Source: Planctomycetota bacterium (GTDB lineage: Bacteria > Planctomycetota > UBA8742 > UBA2392). From it: a stretch of 64,000 bases of DNA. Positions 23,231-32,037 of the stretch are shown in pieces (positions within the stretch are counted from its first letter, which is position 1; every line of letters starts with the position of its first letter). Position numbers and translations under genes: made by a program. The DNA is taken from assembly GCA_020425605.1 (NCBI GenBank), contig JAGQRH010000017.1, positions 1 to 64,000 on the forward strand, read 5' to 3'. The notes under the pieces are model-generated. The model searched no databases and had not been told where the DNA came from. It worked only from the letters and a program-made list of their open reading frames with translations.

Positions 23231-24115
23231 GTGCATCGGTCATTCTGGATTCTGATCCTGGTCGTCGCTGGCTGCGCAGCTCGCTGCCCTCAGTGGCAGC
23301 AGGCCGGTGCTGTGCCGAATGCAGGCCCGGAGTCAAGAACAGCGCCGCAAGATCCAGCCGAGGCTGCGTATCCAGATGAGCACTACTTTGAAATGATTGA
23401 GCGCTGCCCGGAACCAGGACGTGGTGTTGATCCCGTTCCGCTAATTCGAGCCGTGAATGCAATGGTGCCGCTTGGCAAAGCCGAGGTCATGCGCCTTTTG
23501 CGCGCCTACGTAAGGGAGAAGAGCGCTGATCGCATGTCACGAGTCGAAGATGCGGGCAAGGTGTTCTGGGTTGCGCGGCTGCTGTTTGTAGAGCCGAGCG
23601 GCGTTCCCGTGCGTTGTCCCGTAGTCGGCTGCTTTGGCTTGGTCGTCAGAGACGGGTCATCGAGTTGGCCGTGCTACCCTCTGGCTGTCGTGAATGACAT
23701 CCCATTCGAAGCGACTGAAGGAATGGGAGTCTCGCTCAACGGACAGGCGGAGATTCCTGAGCGGTATCTCGACGATATCGACGAATCTTCGGTATTGCGT
23801 CGGTCTCCTCTTCGTCCCGCAGATAACCCGGTTGAGGCCGCCGAGGCGCTCCTCAATTCCGACGCATGGAAGGACCTGGTAGATGAATGGGACGAAGGGA
23901 ACGAGGGTCGCAGCGTGTCTACTAGAAACAGCGCGGCGGCCAAAGTCAGGGCGCAGGCCGTCAACTCGCTGAGACACCTGCGTGGTTCGGGAGAAAGCCA
24001 ACGTCACCTTCTGAGCTGGCTCGGAGAGAGCGATTGGGTGGATTGGGTTGCCCATTCCGCCGCCTTGCAGCCCTACTGGGACGAAGAGGCTCAGGACTAT
24101 CTGGTCCGAGGCTAG
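23231..24115 (+). CDS. hypothetical lipoprotein
   Basis: A 294-residue protein with a GTG start (AGGGG upstream), a short signal peptide and lipobox VVAGC (Cys15). Several cysteines follow (CPQW, ERCPEPGRG, RCPVVGCFG, WPCYP). The C-terminal third is helical and acidic. I do not recognise the family. Confidence 0.62.
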   Translation: MHRSFWILILVVAGCAARCPQWQQAGAVPNAGPESRTAPQDPAEAAYPDEHYFEMIERCPEPGRGVDPVPLIRAVNAMVPLGKAEVMRLLRAYVREKSADRMSRVEDAGKVFWVARLLFVEPSGVPVRCPVVGCFGLVVRDGSSSWPCYPLAVVNDIPFEATEGMGVSLNGQAEIPERYLDDIDESSVLRRSPLRPADNPVEAAEALLNSDAWKDLVDEWDEGNEGRSVSTRNSAAAKVRAQAVNSLRHLRGSGESQRHLLSWLGESDWVDWVAHSAALQPYWDEEAQDYLVRG

Positions 24116-24147
24116 CCGGACCATTAATCAGGGCATGCACACGAAAT

Positions 24148-24171
24148 CGGGCGGCGCAGATGCGCCGCCCG
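24148..24171. terminator. hairpin between convergent genes
   Basis: The 11-bp stem CGGGCGGCGCA / TGCGCCGCCCG closes on a 2-nt GA loop between the stops of the lipoprotein gene and the P5C dehydrogenase gene. There is no clear T-tract on either side; it may act in both directions. Confidence 0.5.
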
Positions 24172-24196
24172 GTTGCTATCAACCCTCAACTGTCAT

Positions 24197-25759
24197 CTAC
24201 CAACTGTTCTTTTCACTCACCAGTTTGGCCTGGGTGAAGAGCAGCATGTACTCCTTGCCGCCGGCCTTTGAATCCGTGCCGCTCATGTTGAAGCCGCCGA
24301 ACGGTTGCGAGCCTACCAGCGCGCCGGTGCACTTGCGGTTGAGGTACAGGTTGCCGACGTGGAATTCGCGGCGCGCTAGCTCGAGGTGTTCGGCGTTTCG
24401 TGAGTACACCGCGCCGGTCAGGCCGTACTCGGTGCTGTTAACTATGTCCAGGCCTTCCTGGAAGTTCTTGGCGCGCAGGCATGCCAGCACCGGGCCGAAG
24501 ATCTCTTCACAGTGAATGCGCGCGTCGGGCTTCACTTCGCCGAAGATGGTCGGCTCGACGAAGTAGCCGCTCTTGTCGCCTTCCTTCGCGCCCAGCAGCA
24601 GCTTGCCTTCCTTGGTGCCGACGGCGATGTATTTCATGATGCTGGCCTGCGCGTTCTTGTCGATCACGGGGCCCATGAAGTTGGCCTTGTCCTCGGTCGG
24701 GCCCATCTTGATCGCTTTGGCCTTCTCGACCACCAGCGGCACGATCTTGTCGTAGCTTTCGCCCACGAAGATCGCGCGTGAGCAGGCGCTGCACTTCTGG
24801 CCCTGGAAGCCGAACGCGGCCGCGACGATTGCGTTGGCGGCGTCCTCGTAGTCGCTGCCTTCGTCGATCAGCATGGCGTCCTTGCCGCCCATTTCCAGGA
24901 TAGTCCGCTTGATCCAGATCTGGCCCTGGGCCAGCTTGCCGCACTTCTCCGCGATGCCGAGACCCACTTCCTTGCTGCCGGTGAAAGCCACCATACGGGT
25001 CAGCGGGTGCTCAACGATCGCGTTGCCGACGTCGCTGCCGCCGCCCGGGATGAATTGCAGCACGCCGTTCGGCAGGCCCGCTTCTTCTAGGATTTCAACA
25101 AAGCGCGCGGCGATCAGCGGTGTCACGCTGGCGGGCTTAAGCACCACGGTGTTGCCGGTGACGAGTGCGGCGACGGTCATGCCCGCCATGATCGCGAGCG
25201 GGAAGTTCCACGGCGGAATCACGCTGACCACGCCGAGCGGAATGAAGTACTGGTTGTTGTCTTCGCCCGGCAGGTCGGTCAGCGGCTGCGGCTCGCCCTG
25301 CAGCTTCATTGCTTCGCGGGCGTAGAATTCGCAGAAATCGATCGCTTCGGCCGTGTCGGCGTCGGCCTCGGTCCAGCTCTTGCCGGATTCGAGAATCAGG
25401 TAGGCGTTCAGCTCATCGCGGTACTTGCGGCGCATCAGCCCGGCCGCGCGCATCAGGATGCGGGCGCGCAGCCCGACGTCCGTCTTGCGCCAGTAGTTGG
25501 TGAACTTGTCGTGCGCGTACTCGACGGCCCGCTTGGCGAGGTCGCCGCTGGCCTTGATGGTGCGCCCGAGAAGCTCGGAGTGGTTGCTGGGGTTGTAGGA
25601 CTCGATGGTTTCGCCGTCGGTGTCGAGCTCGCCGCAGAGGCGCAACGGGCGAATCTCCTGGGCGCGTTCGCGCACCTTCACGAAGCCTTTTTTCACACTC
25701 GCGATGCGGTCTTCGGTCCAGTTGACGGTAATCGGTTCGTTCACAAACGGAGTGGGCAT
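24197..25759 (-). CDS. rocA: 1-pyrroline-5-carboxylate dehydrogenase (RocA type)
   Basis: A 520-residue NAD-dependent aldehyde dehydrogenase that oxidises glutamate semialdehyde to glutamate in proline and arginine breakdown. EMGGKDAMLID supplies the general base Glu; the catalytic Cys is in GFQGQKCSACSRAI; FIPLGVVSVIPPWNFPLAI and the C-terminal GSQPFGGFNMSGTDSKAGG are characteristic of the RocA branch. The start at 25759 has GGAGG upstream. No proline dehydrogenase gene is nearby. Confidence 0.92.
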   Translation of the reverse strand: MPTPFVNEPITVNWTEDRIASVKKGFVKVRERAQEIRPLRLCGELDTDGETIESYNPSNHSELLGRTIKASGDLAKRAVEYAHDKFTNYWRKTDVGLRARILMRAAGLMRRKYRDELNAYLILESGKSWTEADADTAEAIDFCEFYAREAMKLQGEPQPLTDLPGEDNNQYFIPLGVVSVIPPWNFPLAIMAGMTVAALVTGNTVVLKPASVTPLIAARFVEILEEAGLPNGVLQFIPGGGSDVGNAIVEHPLTRMVAFTGSKEVGLGIAEKCGKLAQGQIWIKRTILEMGGKDAMLIDEGSDYEDAANAIVAAAFGFQGQKCSACSRAIFVGESYDKIVPLVVEKAKAIKMGPTEDKANFMGPVIDKNAQASIMKYIAVGTKEGKLLLGAKEGDKSGYFVEPTIFGEVKPDARIHCEEIFGPVLACLRAKNFQEGLDIVNSTEYGLTGAVYSRNAEHLELARREFHVGNLYLNRKCTGALVGSQPFGGFNMSGTDSKAGGKEYMLLFTQAKLVSEKNSW

Positions 25760-25843
25760 GACGGCCTCCAGAGTCCACAAATCAAAGGACCGGAGACTTT
25801 AGCGGTGGGTACCGGCGAGGCAAGCCCGGGTTGTGGAGGACAA

Positions 25844-25918
25844 GAGCCGGGAGCGCAAGCGACCGGTGAACGTGGGTTAAGGTAGAGAGTACCAACCCGT
25901 CGCTGGCGCTCCGGGCTC
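25844..25918. repeat. intergenic inverted repeat (SPERQRRV-type planctomycete repeat)
   Basis: GAGCCGGGAGCGCAAGCGACCGG (25844-25866) and the reverse complement of AACCCGTCGCTGGCGCTCCGGG... (25894-25918) agree except at about three positions, with a spacer of about 27 bases. On the minus strand the second arm translates as SPERQRRVG. I remember this type of sequence as scattered through planctomycete intergenic regions. It lies between the aldehyde dehydrogenase and homocysteine methyltransferase genes. Confidence 0.7.
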
Positions 25919-25922
25919 CTGT

Positions 25923-26927
25923 TCACGTCATCGAATCCACCAGCGCGCGAAGTTGGGCAATGTGCTCCGGCCCGGTGCGGCAGCAGCCGCCGATGATGTT
26001 GGCTCCGGCCTTGATCCACTCGCGCGCGTGCTCGGCAAAGTGCTCGGCGTCGTTTTCACCAACCCAGCACCGGTGCGCCGCGTCCCAACCCTCGCCACTG
26101 TTTGGATAGGCGATGATCGGAGTAGTGGGCCCGGCCTGCCCATGCTTGGGTTGTGAGCACCGGGGAAATGACGTGTTCACTAGGCCCGTGACGTTGGAGG
26201 GTGCAGAACAGTTCACTCCAAATGCGACCAGGTTCTCCACTACAGTGCACTCGAAGGATTGCACCTCAATGTCACCACCGTCGACGACGTGCTCTTTGTC
26301 CTTGCAGGCGAAGGAAATCCATGCGGGGGCGGTCGGGTACTTCTCCAGGAGACACATCAGTGCTTCTGCTTCATCCGTACTTGGAATCGTCTCCAGTGCG
26401 AATAGATCGGCCTCGGACTCATGTAGAAGCTTGAAGCGGTCCTCGTGGAAGTCCAGAAACTTGTCGACGAACTCCTGATAGGTTAGCTGAAGCAAGGAGG
26501 GATAGTCGCCCGTGTATTCGCTACCGTCAGCCAAGTATGCGCCGTACGGGCCGATGCTTGCCGCAATGAGGGGCTTACGATCTTCCGGCAAATCTTGATC
26601 CAGTTCGGCTAGGTAGCGCTCCCGCGCCTTCACCGCCACTTCGACGCTCTTGTTAAATGCGTCTTCGGCCTGCTCGTGGGTGTAGCCGGCTTCTTTCATG
26701 CCCTGGAACGTGAGCTGGTAGCTGCTGGTGATGATGATGTCGGCGCCGGCCTTGAGATAGTCGTAGTGCAGCTGCTCGATCGCATCCGGGTTTTCCAATA
26801 GCACCTGCGCCGACCACAGCTTGCCGCTGATGTCGTGCCCGCGCTTCTCAAGCTCGGTCGCCAGCCCGCCGTCCAATACATGCACGCGGGACTTGAAGCG
26901 CTTGATCAGTTCGGCCGGGTCTTTCAT
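25923..26927 (-). CDS. mmuM: homocysteine S-methyltransferase family protein
   Basis: A 334-residue zinc-dependent methyltransferase of the MmuM/Hcy-methyltransferase family. VLDGGLATELEKRG is the N-terminal signature; the three zinc cysteines are in FGVNCSAP and IIGGCCRTGP. MmuM uses S-methylmethionine to make methionine from homocysteine, and relatives methylate selenocysteine or selenohomocysteine; whether this one does cannot be told from sequence. The start at 26927 (MKDPAELIKRF) is chosen because the longer frame to 26990 adds an unrelated segment. Confidence 0.9.
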   Translation of the reverse strand: MKDPAELIKRFKSRVHVLDGGLATELEKRGHDISGKLWSAQVLLENPDAIEQLHYDYLKAGADIIITSSYQLTFQGMKEAGYTHEQAEDAFNKSVEVAVKARERYLAELDQDLPEDRKPLIAASIGPYGAYLADGSEYTGDYPSLLQLTYQEFVDKFLDFHEDRFKLLHESEADLFALETIPSTDEAEALMCLLEKYPTAPAWISFACKDKEHVVDGGDIEVQSFECTVVENLVAFGVNCSAPSNVTGLVNTSFPRCSQPKHGQAGPTTPIIAYPNSGEGWDAAHRCWVGENDAEHFAEHAREWIKAGANIIGGCCRTGPEHIAQLRALVDSMT

Positions 26928-26940
26928 GCACTGGAGTTTA

Positions 26941-27006
26941 GATTCCAGATTCCGGATTGCTCCCCTCTGCGAGGCCCCAAACCAAGCCAATCCGAAATCC
27001 AGAATC
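26941..27006. repeat. imperfect 19-bp inverted repeat
   Basis: GATTCCAGATTCCGGATTG (26941-26959) and CAATCCGAAATCCAGAATC (26988-27006) pair with three mismatches around a 28-base loop. It lies in the gap between the methyltransferase start and the first beta-helix gene, is AT-richer than its surroundings, and resembles a small intergenic repeat unit. Confidence 0.5.
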
Positions 27007-27074
27007 GAAAGTCCAAAATTCTCCTGACCTGCCCTGACCTGGTGGGGTTCACCCCATGAATACCGGGAGAAATC

Positions 27075-28433
27075 ATGCGTCTGGGCTGGGTCATTCTGCT
27101 GACTTTGGGGCTGCTGCTTTCCGCAGTGCCTGCCACTGCCAAGCGCAAGGCTGAGGACACGCCAAAGTCGCCCTATGAACCCGCCTGGGCCGACGTGAAA
27201 CCCACGCGCACCGTTACCCAGCGCTACAACGCGAAACAGTCTCCCGAGCAGAACGGCGGGGCCCTTAAATCCGCCATGCAGGGCCTAAAACCCGGCGAGA
27301 AGCTGGAGATCGAGCCCGGCACCTACAGCATCGATGCCTGGTTCAAGCTCGACATCGAGGGCACCGAGAAGGCACCGATCTGGATCTGCGCAAGCGAAAC
27401 CCGCGGCAGCAAGTCCGGCGACGAGCCTGAGTTCGAGCAGGTCATCATCACCCGCCCCGACGTGAAGCAGAACCTGATGAATGTCGGCGTCGACGGGCCT
27501 GCGCGCTACGTCTGCTTCCGCGGGTTGGAGTTCACCGGCGGCGCGCACGGCATTCGCCTCAACGACTGCGAGAACGTCTGGATCGACCGCTGCCACCTCC
27601 ACGGCACCAGCGAAGTCGCCATCAGCGCCAACACCAAGGACACCGCGTTCCTGTACATCACGCGCAACGACATCCACGATACGGCCGGCACGGGCGAGGG
27701 CATGTACCTCGGCGCGAACGATGGCAAGGCCGTGATGCACGACTGTGTGATCGCGCTGAATCACGTGCACGACATCGGCGGCGATAAGGTCAGCCAGGGC
27801 GACGGGATTGAGGTCAAGCAGGGCAGCTACGGCAATTTAATAGCCGAGAACGTTGTCCATGATACTGCGTATCCCTGCATCATCGCCTATGGCACGAATG
27901 GCCGGAAGCCGAACATCATCGAGCGCAACGTCTGCTGGAACTCCGGCGACAACGTCATGCAGGTGCAGGGCGAGGCGATCGTGCGCAACAACCTGCTGAT
28001 CAACGGCAACGGCGCGGGATTTTCCAGCCACGACCATCAGGGCAAGAGCTGCAACCTGCAGGTCATCCACAACACCATCATCAGCAGCAAACGCGGCGCG
28101 AAGTTCAGTTCATGGAACGCCCGTGAAGGCATGGTCTTCGCCAACAACGCTGTCTACAGCGAGGGCACGGCGCTGGATTTCTCGGCCGGCAGCGAGGGCG
28201 TGACGCTTGCGGGCAACGTCGTGTTCGGTGGCGTGAGCGGCGCGAGCAGCGGCTTCATAACCGGCCGCGGGCTGAGCGATTTCGCAGACATCAAGTTCGA
28301 CGCGACAGCACGCGACGCGGCGCCAGGTGCGGCCTCCGCGTTGCTTGCTGCCGCCGACAAACAGTACGCAACCGAGGCAGACATCCACGGCGAGCCGCGC
28401 AAACGCTCGGTCGCCGGGTGTATTGAGAAGTAA
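27075..28433 (+). CDS. secreted right-handed beta-helix protein 1
   Basis: A 452-residue protein with signal peptide MRLGWVILLTLGLLLSAVPA (GGGAGA upstream). It has repeated short coils with Asn ladders (RGLEFTGGAHGIRLNDCENV, RNDIHDTAGTGEGMYLGAND, GIEVKQGSYGNLIAENVVHD, NNLLINGNGAGFSSHDHQGK), the pattern of parallel beta-helix pectate-lyase-like folds. Such proteins often bind or cleave polysaccharides. The next gene is a clear paralogue, ten bases downstream, and a third beta-helix gene follows. No catalytic residues can be assigned. Confidence 0.85.
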   Translation: MRLGWVILLTLGLLLSAVPATAKRKAEDTPKSPYEPAWADVKPTRTVTQRYNAKQSPEQNGGALKSAMQGLKPGEKLEIEPGTYSIDAWFKLDIEGTEKAPIWICASETRGSKSGDEPEFEQVIITRPDVKQNLMNVGVDGPARYVCFRGLEFTGGAHGIRLNDCENVWIDRCHLHGTSEVAISANTKDTAFLYITRNDIHDTAGTGEGMYLGANDGKAVMHDCVIALNHVHDIGGDKVSQGDGIEVKQGSYGNLIAENVVHDTAYPCIIAYGTNGRKPNIIERNVCWNSGDNVMQVQGEAIVRNNLLINGNGAGFSSHDHQGKSCNLQVIHNTIISSKRGAKFSSWNAREGMVFANNAVYSEGTALDFSAGSEGVTLAGNVVFGGVSGASSGFITGRGLSDFADIKFDATARDAAPGAASALLAAADKQYATEADIHGEPRKRSVAGCIEK

Positions 28434-28443
28434 GGAGAGGGCA

Positions 28444-30039
28444 ATGAACAAGATTACTTGCATCGTGTGTGCGCTGACACTGATGACCCTGGCGGCCTGT
28501 GCGGGTGGCGGTGGGGGAGGCGGCAGCAGCGTCCCGATCGGCCCCGGTGGCCCGGCGGCCATGACGCTCAGCGCGACGGCCGGCGATGCGCAGGTCACGT
28601 TCACATTCGGCTACGTCAGTGGCGCGACCGGCTACACGCTCTACTACGACACCAGTTCAGGCGTGACGCCCATGACGGGCACGCCGGTGCCGATGGGCAG
28701 CACGCCGTTTCCGCTCACGGGCTTGACCAACGGCACGACCTACTACGCCGTCGCGACCTACACGGACGCAACGGGCGAAAGCGCCGCCAGCGCACAGGTC
28801 AGCGCCACGCCACAAGCGCCGTCGAGCAGCCCTTACGACCCGAGCTGGGCGACAGTTACGCCGACCAACACCGTGCCGTTTACCGGCTCGGCCACGCAGC
28901 TTGAGGCCGCCATGAACGCGCTGACGCCCGGCGACAAGATGGAGATCGCGGCAGGAACCTACAACCTGACCAGCAAGTTCAATCTAGACGTACAGGGCAC
29001 GGCCGCGGCGCCAATCTGGATCGGGCCGGCTTCGGGCGCGACGGTGGTGATCAACATGACGGCCACGCAGAACATCATGAACATCGGCGAGAATTCCCAG
29101 ACGAAATACCTGTGCATTCGCGGGGTTGAGTTCACCGGAATCAGCCACGGGATTCGCTTCTACGACTGCACGCAAGTCTGGTTTGACGGCAACCACGTGC
29201 ACAACACGGGCGACGCGTGCATCACCACCAACACCCGCGACACCAGCTACATGTACATCACCCGAAACGACCTGCACGACACCGGCGGCACAGGAGAAGG
29301 CATGTATCTCGGTGCGAACAACGGCACGGTGATCATGTCCAACAGCATCGTTGCCCTGAACCACGTGCACGACACGCACGGCTCGGGCTCGGGCGCACAG
29401 GGAGACGGCATTGAGCTCAAGCAGGGCAGTTACGGCAACCTGATCGCCGAGAACCTGGTGCACGACACGAGCTATCCGTGCATTCTTGTGTACGGCACGG
29501 CCGGCAATGCCCAGAACATCGTTGAGCGCAACGTCTGCTACAACTCCGGCGACAACGCGATGCAGATCCAGGGCGAGTGCATTGTGCGCAACAACCTGTG
29601 CATCAACGGTGCGGGAAGCGCGTTTGCCAGCCAGGTGCACCAGGGCAACCCGACCAACCTGCAGGTGGTTCACAACACCTTCGTGAACGGTGCAGGGCGG
29701 GCGGCCAAGCTTAGTTCGTGGGCCGGCGCGGCCAACATGGTGTTTGCCAACAACGCCTGCTACAGCACCGGCAACTGGGCCATTGATTGCAACGGAATCA
29801 GCGGCGTGACCTTCGCCGGCAACGTCTGCTTCGGCAGCGTTACCAGCGGGATCACGTTCACCACCGGCAACGGGCTGAGCGACTTCGTCAACGTCACCAC
29901 CAACGGCTCCAACCGGGATGCACACCCGAGCGGGGGCTCGGCCTTGCTTACGGCGGCGAATGCGACCTATGCAACTGCGAAGGACCTTGAGGGCACAACC
30001 CGCGTGGCTCCCCACGACGCGGGCTGCTACGAGGGATAG
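28444..30039 (+). CDS. beta-helix lipoprotein 2 with fibronectin type III-like domain
   Basis: A 531-residue lipoprotein: signal peptide MNKITCIVCALTLMTLAAC with lipobox LAAC, a poly-Gly tether, a fibronectin type III-like domain (about residues 40-120, ending GLTNGTTYYAVATYTDATGE), then a beta-helix (residues about 150-530) closely matching the preceding gene (RGVEFTGISHGIRFYDCTQV, RNDLHDTGGTGEGMYLGANN, GIELKQGSYGNLIAENLVHD). GGAGAG precedes the ATG. The gene is probably an operon partner and a duplicate of its neighbour. It is followed by a strong terminator. Confidence 0.87.
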   Translation: MNKITCIVCALTLMTLAACAGGGGGGGSSVPIGPGGPAAMTLSATAGDAQVTFTFGYVSGATGYTLYYDTSSGVTPMTGTPVPMGSTPFPLTGLTNGTTYYAVATYTDATGESAASAQVSATPQAPSSSPYDPSWATVTPTNTVPFTGSATQLEAAMNALTPGDKMEIAAGTYNLTSKFNLDVQGTAAAPIWIGPASGATVVINMTATQNIMNIGENSQTKYLCIRGVEFTGISHGIRFYDCTQVWFDGNHVHNTGDACITTNTRDTSYMYITRNDLHDTGGTGEGMYLGANNGTVIMSNSIVALNHVHDTHGSGSGAQGDGIELKQGSYGNLIAENLVHDTSYPCILVYGTAGNAQNIVERNVCYNSGDNAMQIQGECIVRNNLCINGAGSAFASQVHQGNPTNLQVVHNTFVNGAGRAAKLSSWAGAANMVFANNACYSTGNWAIDCNGISGVTFAGNVCFGSVTSGITFTTGNGLSDFVNVTTNGSNRDAHPSGGSALLTAANATYATAKDLEGTTRVAPHDAGCYEG

Positions 30040-30058
30040 GGCGTAGCAACCGCCGAGG

Positions 30059-30095
30059 ATGCCCCCGGAGTCCGGCCGGGGGCATTGCCGTTTTT
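30059..30095 (+). terminator. terminator after beta-helix gene 2
   Basis: The stem ATGCCCCCGG / CCGGGGGCAT with loop AGTCCGG is followed by TTGCCG and five Ts (30091-30095), 20 bases after the stop. It separates the first two beta-helix genes from the third. Confidence 0.82.
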
Positions 30096-30157
30096 CTGAC
30101 CCCATCGCGACCCAATGCACATTACGGAAGCAGACCCAGTCCAAACCCGGGGGAGCC

Positions 30158-32011
30158 ATGCGTTATCTGCTGCTGTTGCTGCTGTTTGCGCCGGCCCTTG
30201 CAGGCGCGACCTATGACATCGGGCCCGGTCAGACCTACACATCCATTGGCGCGTTTCCATGGGAGAACCTCGCGGCCGGCGACATTGTCCAGATTCACTG
30301 GCGCAGCACGCCTTATGCCGAAAAGTTCGTGATTTCGGCGCAGGGCACATCCGGCAGCCCGATCATCGTGCGCGGCATTCCCGACGCCACTTCGGGCGCC
30401 CTGCCGATCATCACTGGTGAGAACGCCACGACACGCACGCAACTCGATTACTGGGGGGACAACCGCGGCGTGATCAAGATCGGCGGCGCGAGCACGCCTT
30501 CCGGCTCCACGCCGCAGTACGTGACGATTGAATACCTGGACGTCCGCAGCGCGCACGCAAACTACACGTACACCGACGACGCCGGCACAGCGGGAGTCAG
30601 CTATGCGGCCAACGCTGCTGCGATCTATGTCGAGCAGGCCAAGCACATCAGGATCCGGTACTGTGAGATTCACGACAGCGGCAACGGGCTCTTCATCGGG
30701 CCGGGCGGCGGCGTGGGCGGCAGCGGCAACCCGAACCTGACCGAGGATTGCTACGTCGGCTACAACTACATTTACGACAACGGCAACAGCGGCTCGGCCT
30801 TTGAGCACAACAGCTACTGCGAAAGCGCGGGTATCACCTACGAGTACAACCACTACGGCCCGACCAAGAGCGGCGCGAACGGCAACAACCTGAAGGACCG
30901 CAGCTCAACCTGCGTCGTGCGCTACAACTGGATCGAGGCGGGTAATCGGCAGTTGGACCTGGTGGAAGCCGACGGCAGCGGCATCGAGACACTCAGCGGC
31001 TACGACACAACGTTCGTCTACGGCAACATCCTGATCGAGCCCAACGGTGCGGGGAACAGCCAGATCATCCACTACGGCGGCGATAACGGGACAACCAGTA
31101 CCTACCGCAAGGGCACGCTGTACCTCTACAACAACACGATCTACAGCACGCGCACCGGCAACACGACGCTGGTGCGGCTCTCGACGAACAGCGAAACTTG
31201 CGACTGCCGCAACAACATCATTTTCGTGACGGCCAACGCGAGCAACCTCGGGCTGATCGACGACACGGGCGTGCTGAACTACCGCAACTGCTTTTTCAAG
31301 GGAACGCCTACGCCAAGCCATTCGGGTGCGGGGATGCAGGGGACGGTAAACAACCAGGGCGGCAACGTGACCGGCGGCGACCCAGGCTGGACAAACGTGG
31401 GCTCGCAGGACTTTACGCTGACCAGCACGGCCGCGAGCCGCGACCAGGGAACGACGCTCGCAAGCGGGGCCAGCGCACATCCGCTGACCTACGAGTACCT
31501 GAAGCACCAGCAGCAGAACGCGCGTCCCAGCGACGGCACGCTCGATATCGGCGCGCTCGAGTACGACAACGGCGGCGCACCCACGGCGCCGGCCGCGCCG
31601 TCAAGCTGCACGGCCACGGCACAGTCCGGGCTCCAGATCACGGTGCAGTGGAGCGACAACAGCGGGAATGAAGACGGCTTCAAGCTGGAGCGGGACGACG
31701 GCACCGGATTCGTGCAGATCCAGACGCTCGGCGTAAACGTCACCAGCTTTGTCGATACCGGCCTGACGGACGGCCAGCAGTACACCTACCGCGTTCGCGC
31801 TTACAACACGGTCGGCGACAGCGCCTACAGCAATACTGCCAGTGCGACCGCGGCCGTTACCGTTGGCAGCGGCGGGGGAGGCTCTGGCGGCGGTGGGGGC
31901 GGCGGCGGAGGTTGCACGGCCGGCCTCGGCTCAGCCTGGTGGCTGGCGCTGATGGTTCCGCTGGCAGTCTTGTCCGCGACTCGCAAGCAACGCAAAAGCC
32001 CGCAGCCGTAG
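30158..32011 (+). CDS. beta-helix protein 3 with FN3 domain and C-terminal sorting-like tail
   Basis: A 617-residue exported protein (signal peptide MRYLLLLLLFAPALAGA, GGGGGAG upstream). The beta-helix spans about residues 100-420 (IRIRYCEIHDSGNGLFIGPG, DCYVGYNYIYDNGNSGSAFE). A fibronectin type III domain follows (about 480-580: PAAPSSCTATAQSGLQITVQW ... YTYRVRAYNTVGDS). The end is a Gly-rich linker, GCTAGLGSA, a hydrophobic helix (WWLALMVPLAVL) and a basic tail (SATRKQRK). That tripartite end resembles the Cys-containing protein-sorting signals such as the MYXO- or Synerg-CTERM types. Confidence 0.85.
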   Translation: MRYLLLLLLFAPALAGATYDIGPGQTYTSIGAFPWENLAAGDIVQIHWRSTPYAEKFVISAQGTSGSPIIVRGIPDATSGALPIITGENATTRTQLDYWGDNRGVIKIGGASTPSGSTPQYVTIEYLDVRSAHANYTYTDDAGTAGVSYAANAAAIYVEQAKHIRIRYCEIHDSGNGLFIGPGGGVGGSGNPNLTEDCYVGYNYIYDNGNSGSAFEHNSYCESAGITYEYNHYGPTKSGANGNNLKDRSSTCVVRYNWIEAGNRQLDLVEADGSGIETLSGYDTTFVYGNILIEPNGAGNSQIIHYGGDNGTTSTYRKGTLYLYNNTIYSTRTGNTTLVRLSTNSETCDCRNNIIFVTANASNLGLIDDTGVLNYRNCFFKGTPTPSHSGAGMQGTVNNQGGNVTGGDPGWTNVGSQDFTLTSTAASRDQGTTLASGASAHPLTYEYLKHQQQNARPSDGTLDIGALEYDNGGAPTAPAAPSSCTATAQSGLQITVQWSDNSGNEDGFKLERDDGTGFVQIQTLGVNVTSFVDTGLTDGQQYTYRVRAYNTVGDSAYSNTASATAAVTVGSGGGGSGGGGGGGGGCTAGLGSAWWLALMVPLAVLSATRKQRKSPQP

Positions 32012-32022
32012 CTGCGGACTTT
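31995..32022. terminator. hairpin between convergent genes at 32 kb
   Basis: CCGCAGC / GCTGCGG with loop CGTA is extended, after one mismatch, by AAAG/CTTT. It overlaps the 3' end of the beta-helix gene and lies just ahead of the stop of the convergent thioredoxin/PDZ gene; it may serve both. Confidence 0.55.
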
Positions 32023-32037
32023 GCCCTTGGTTCTCAG

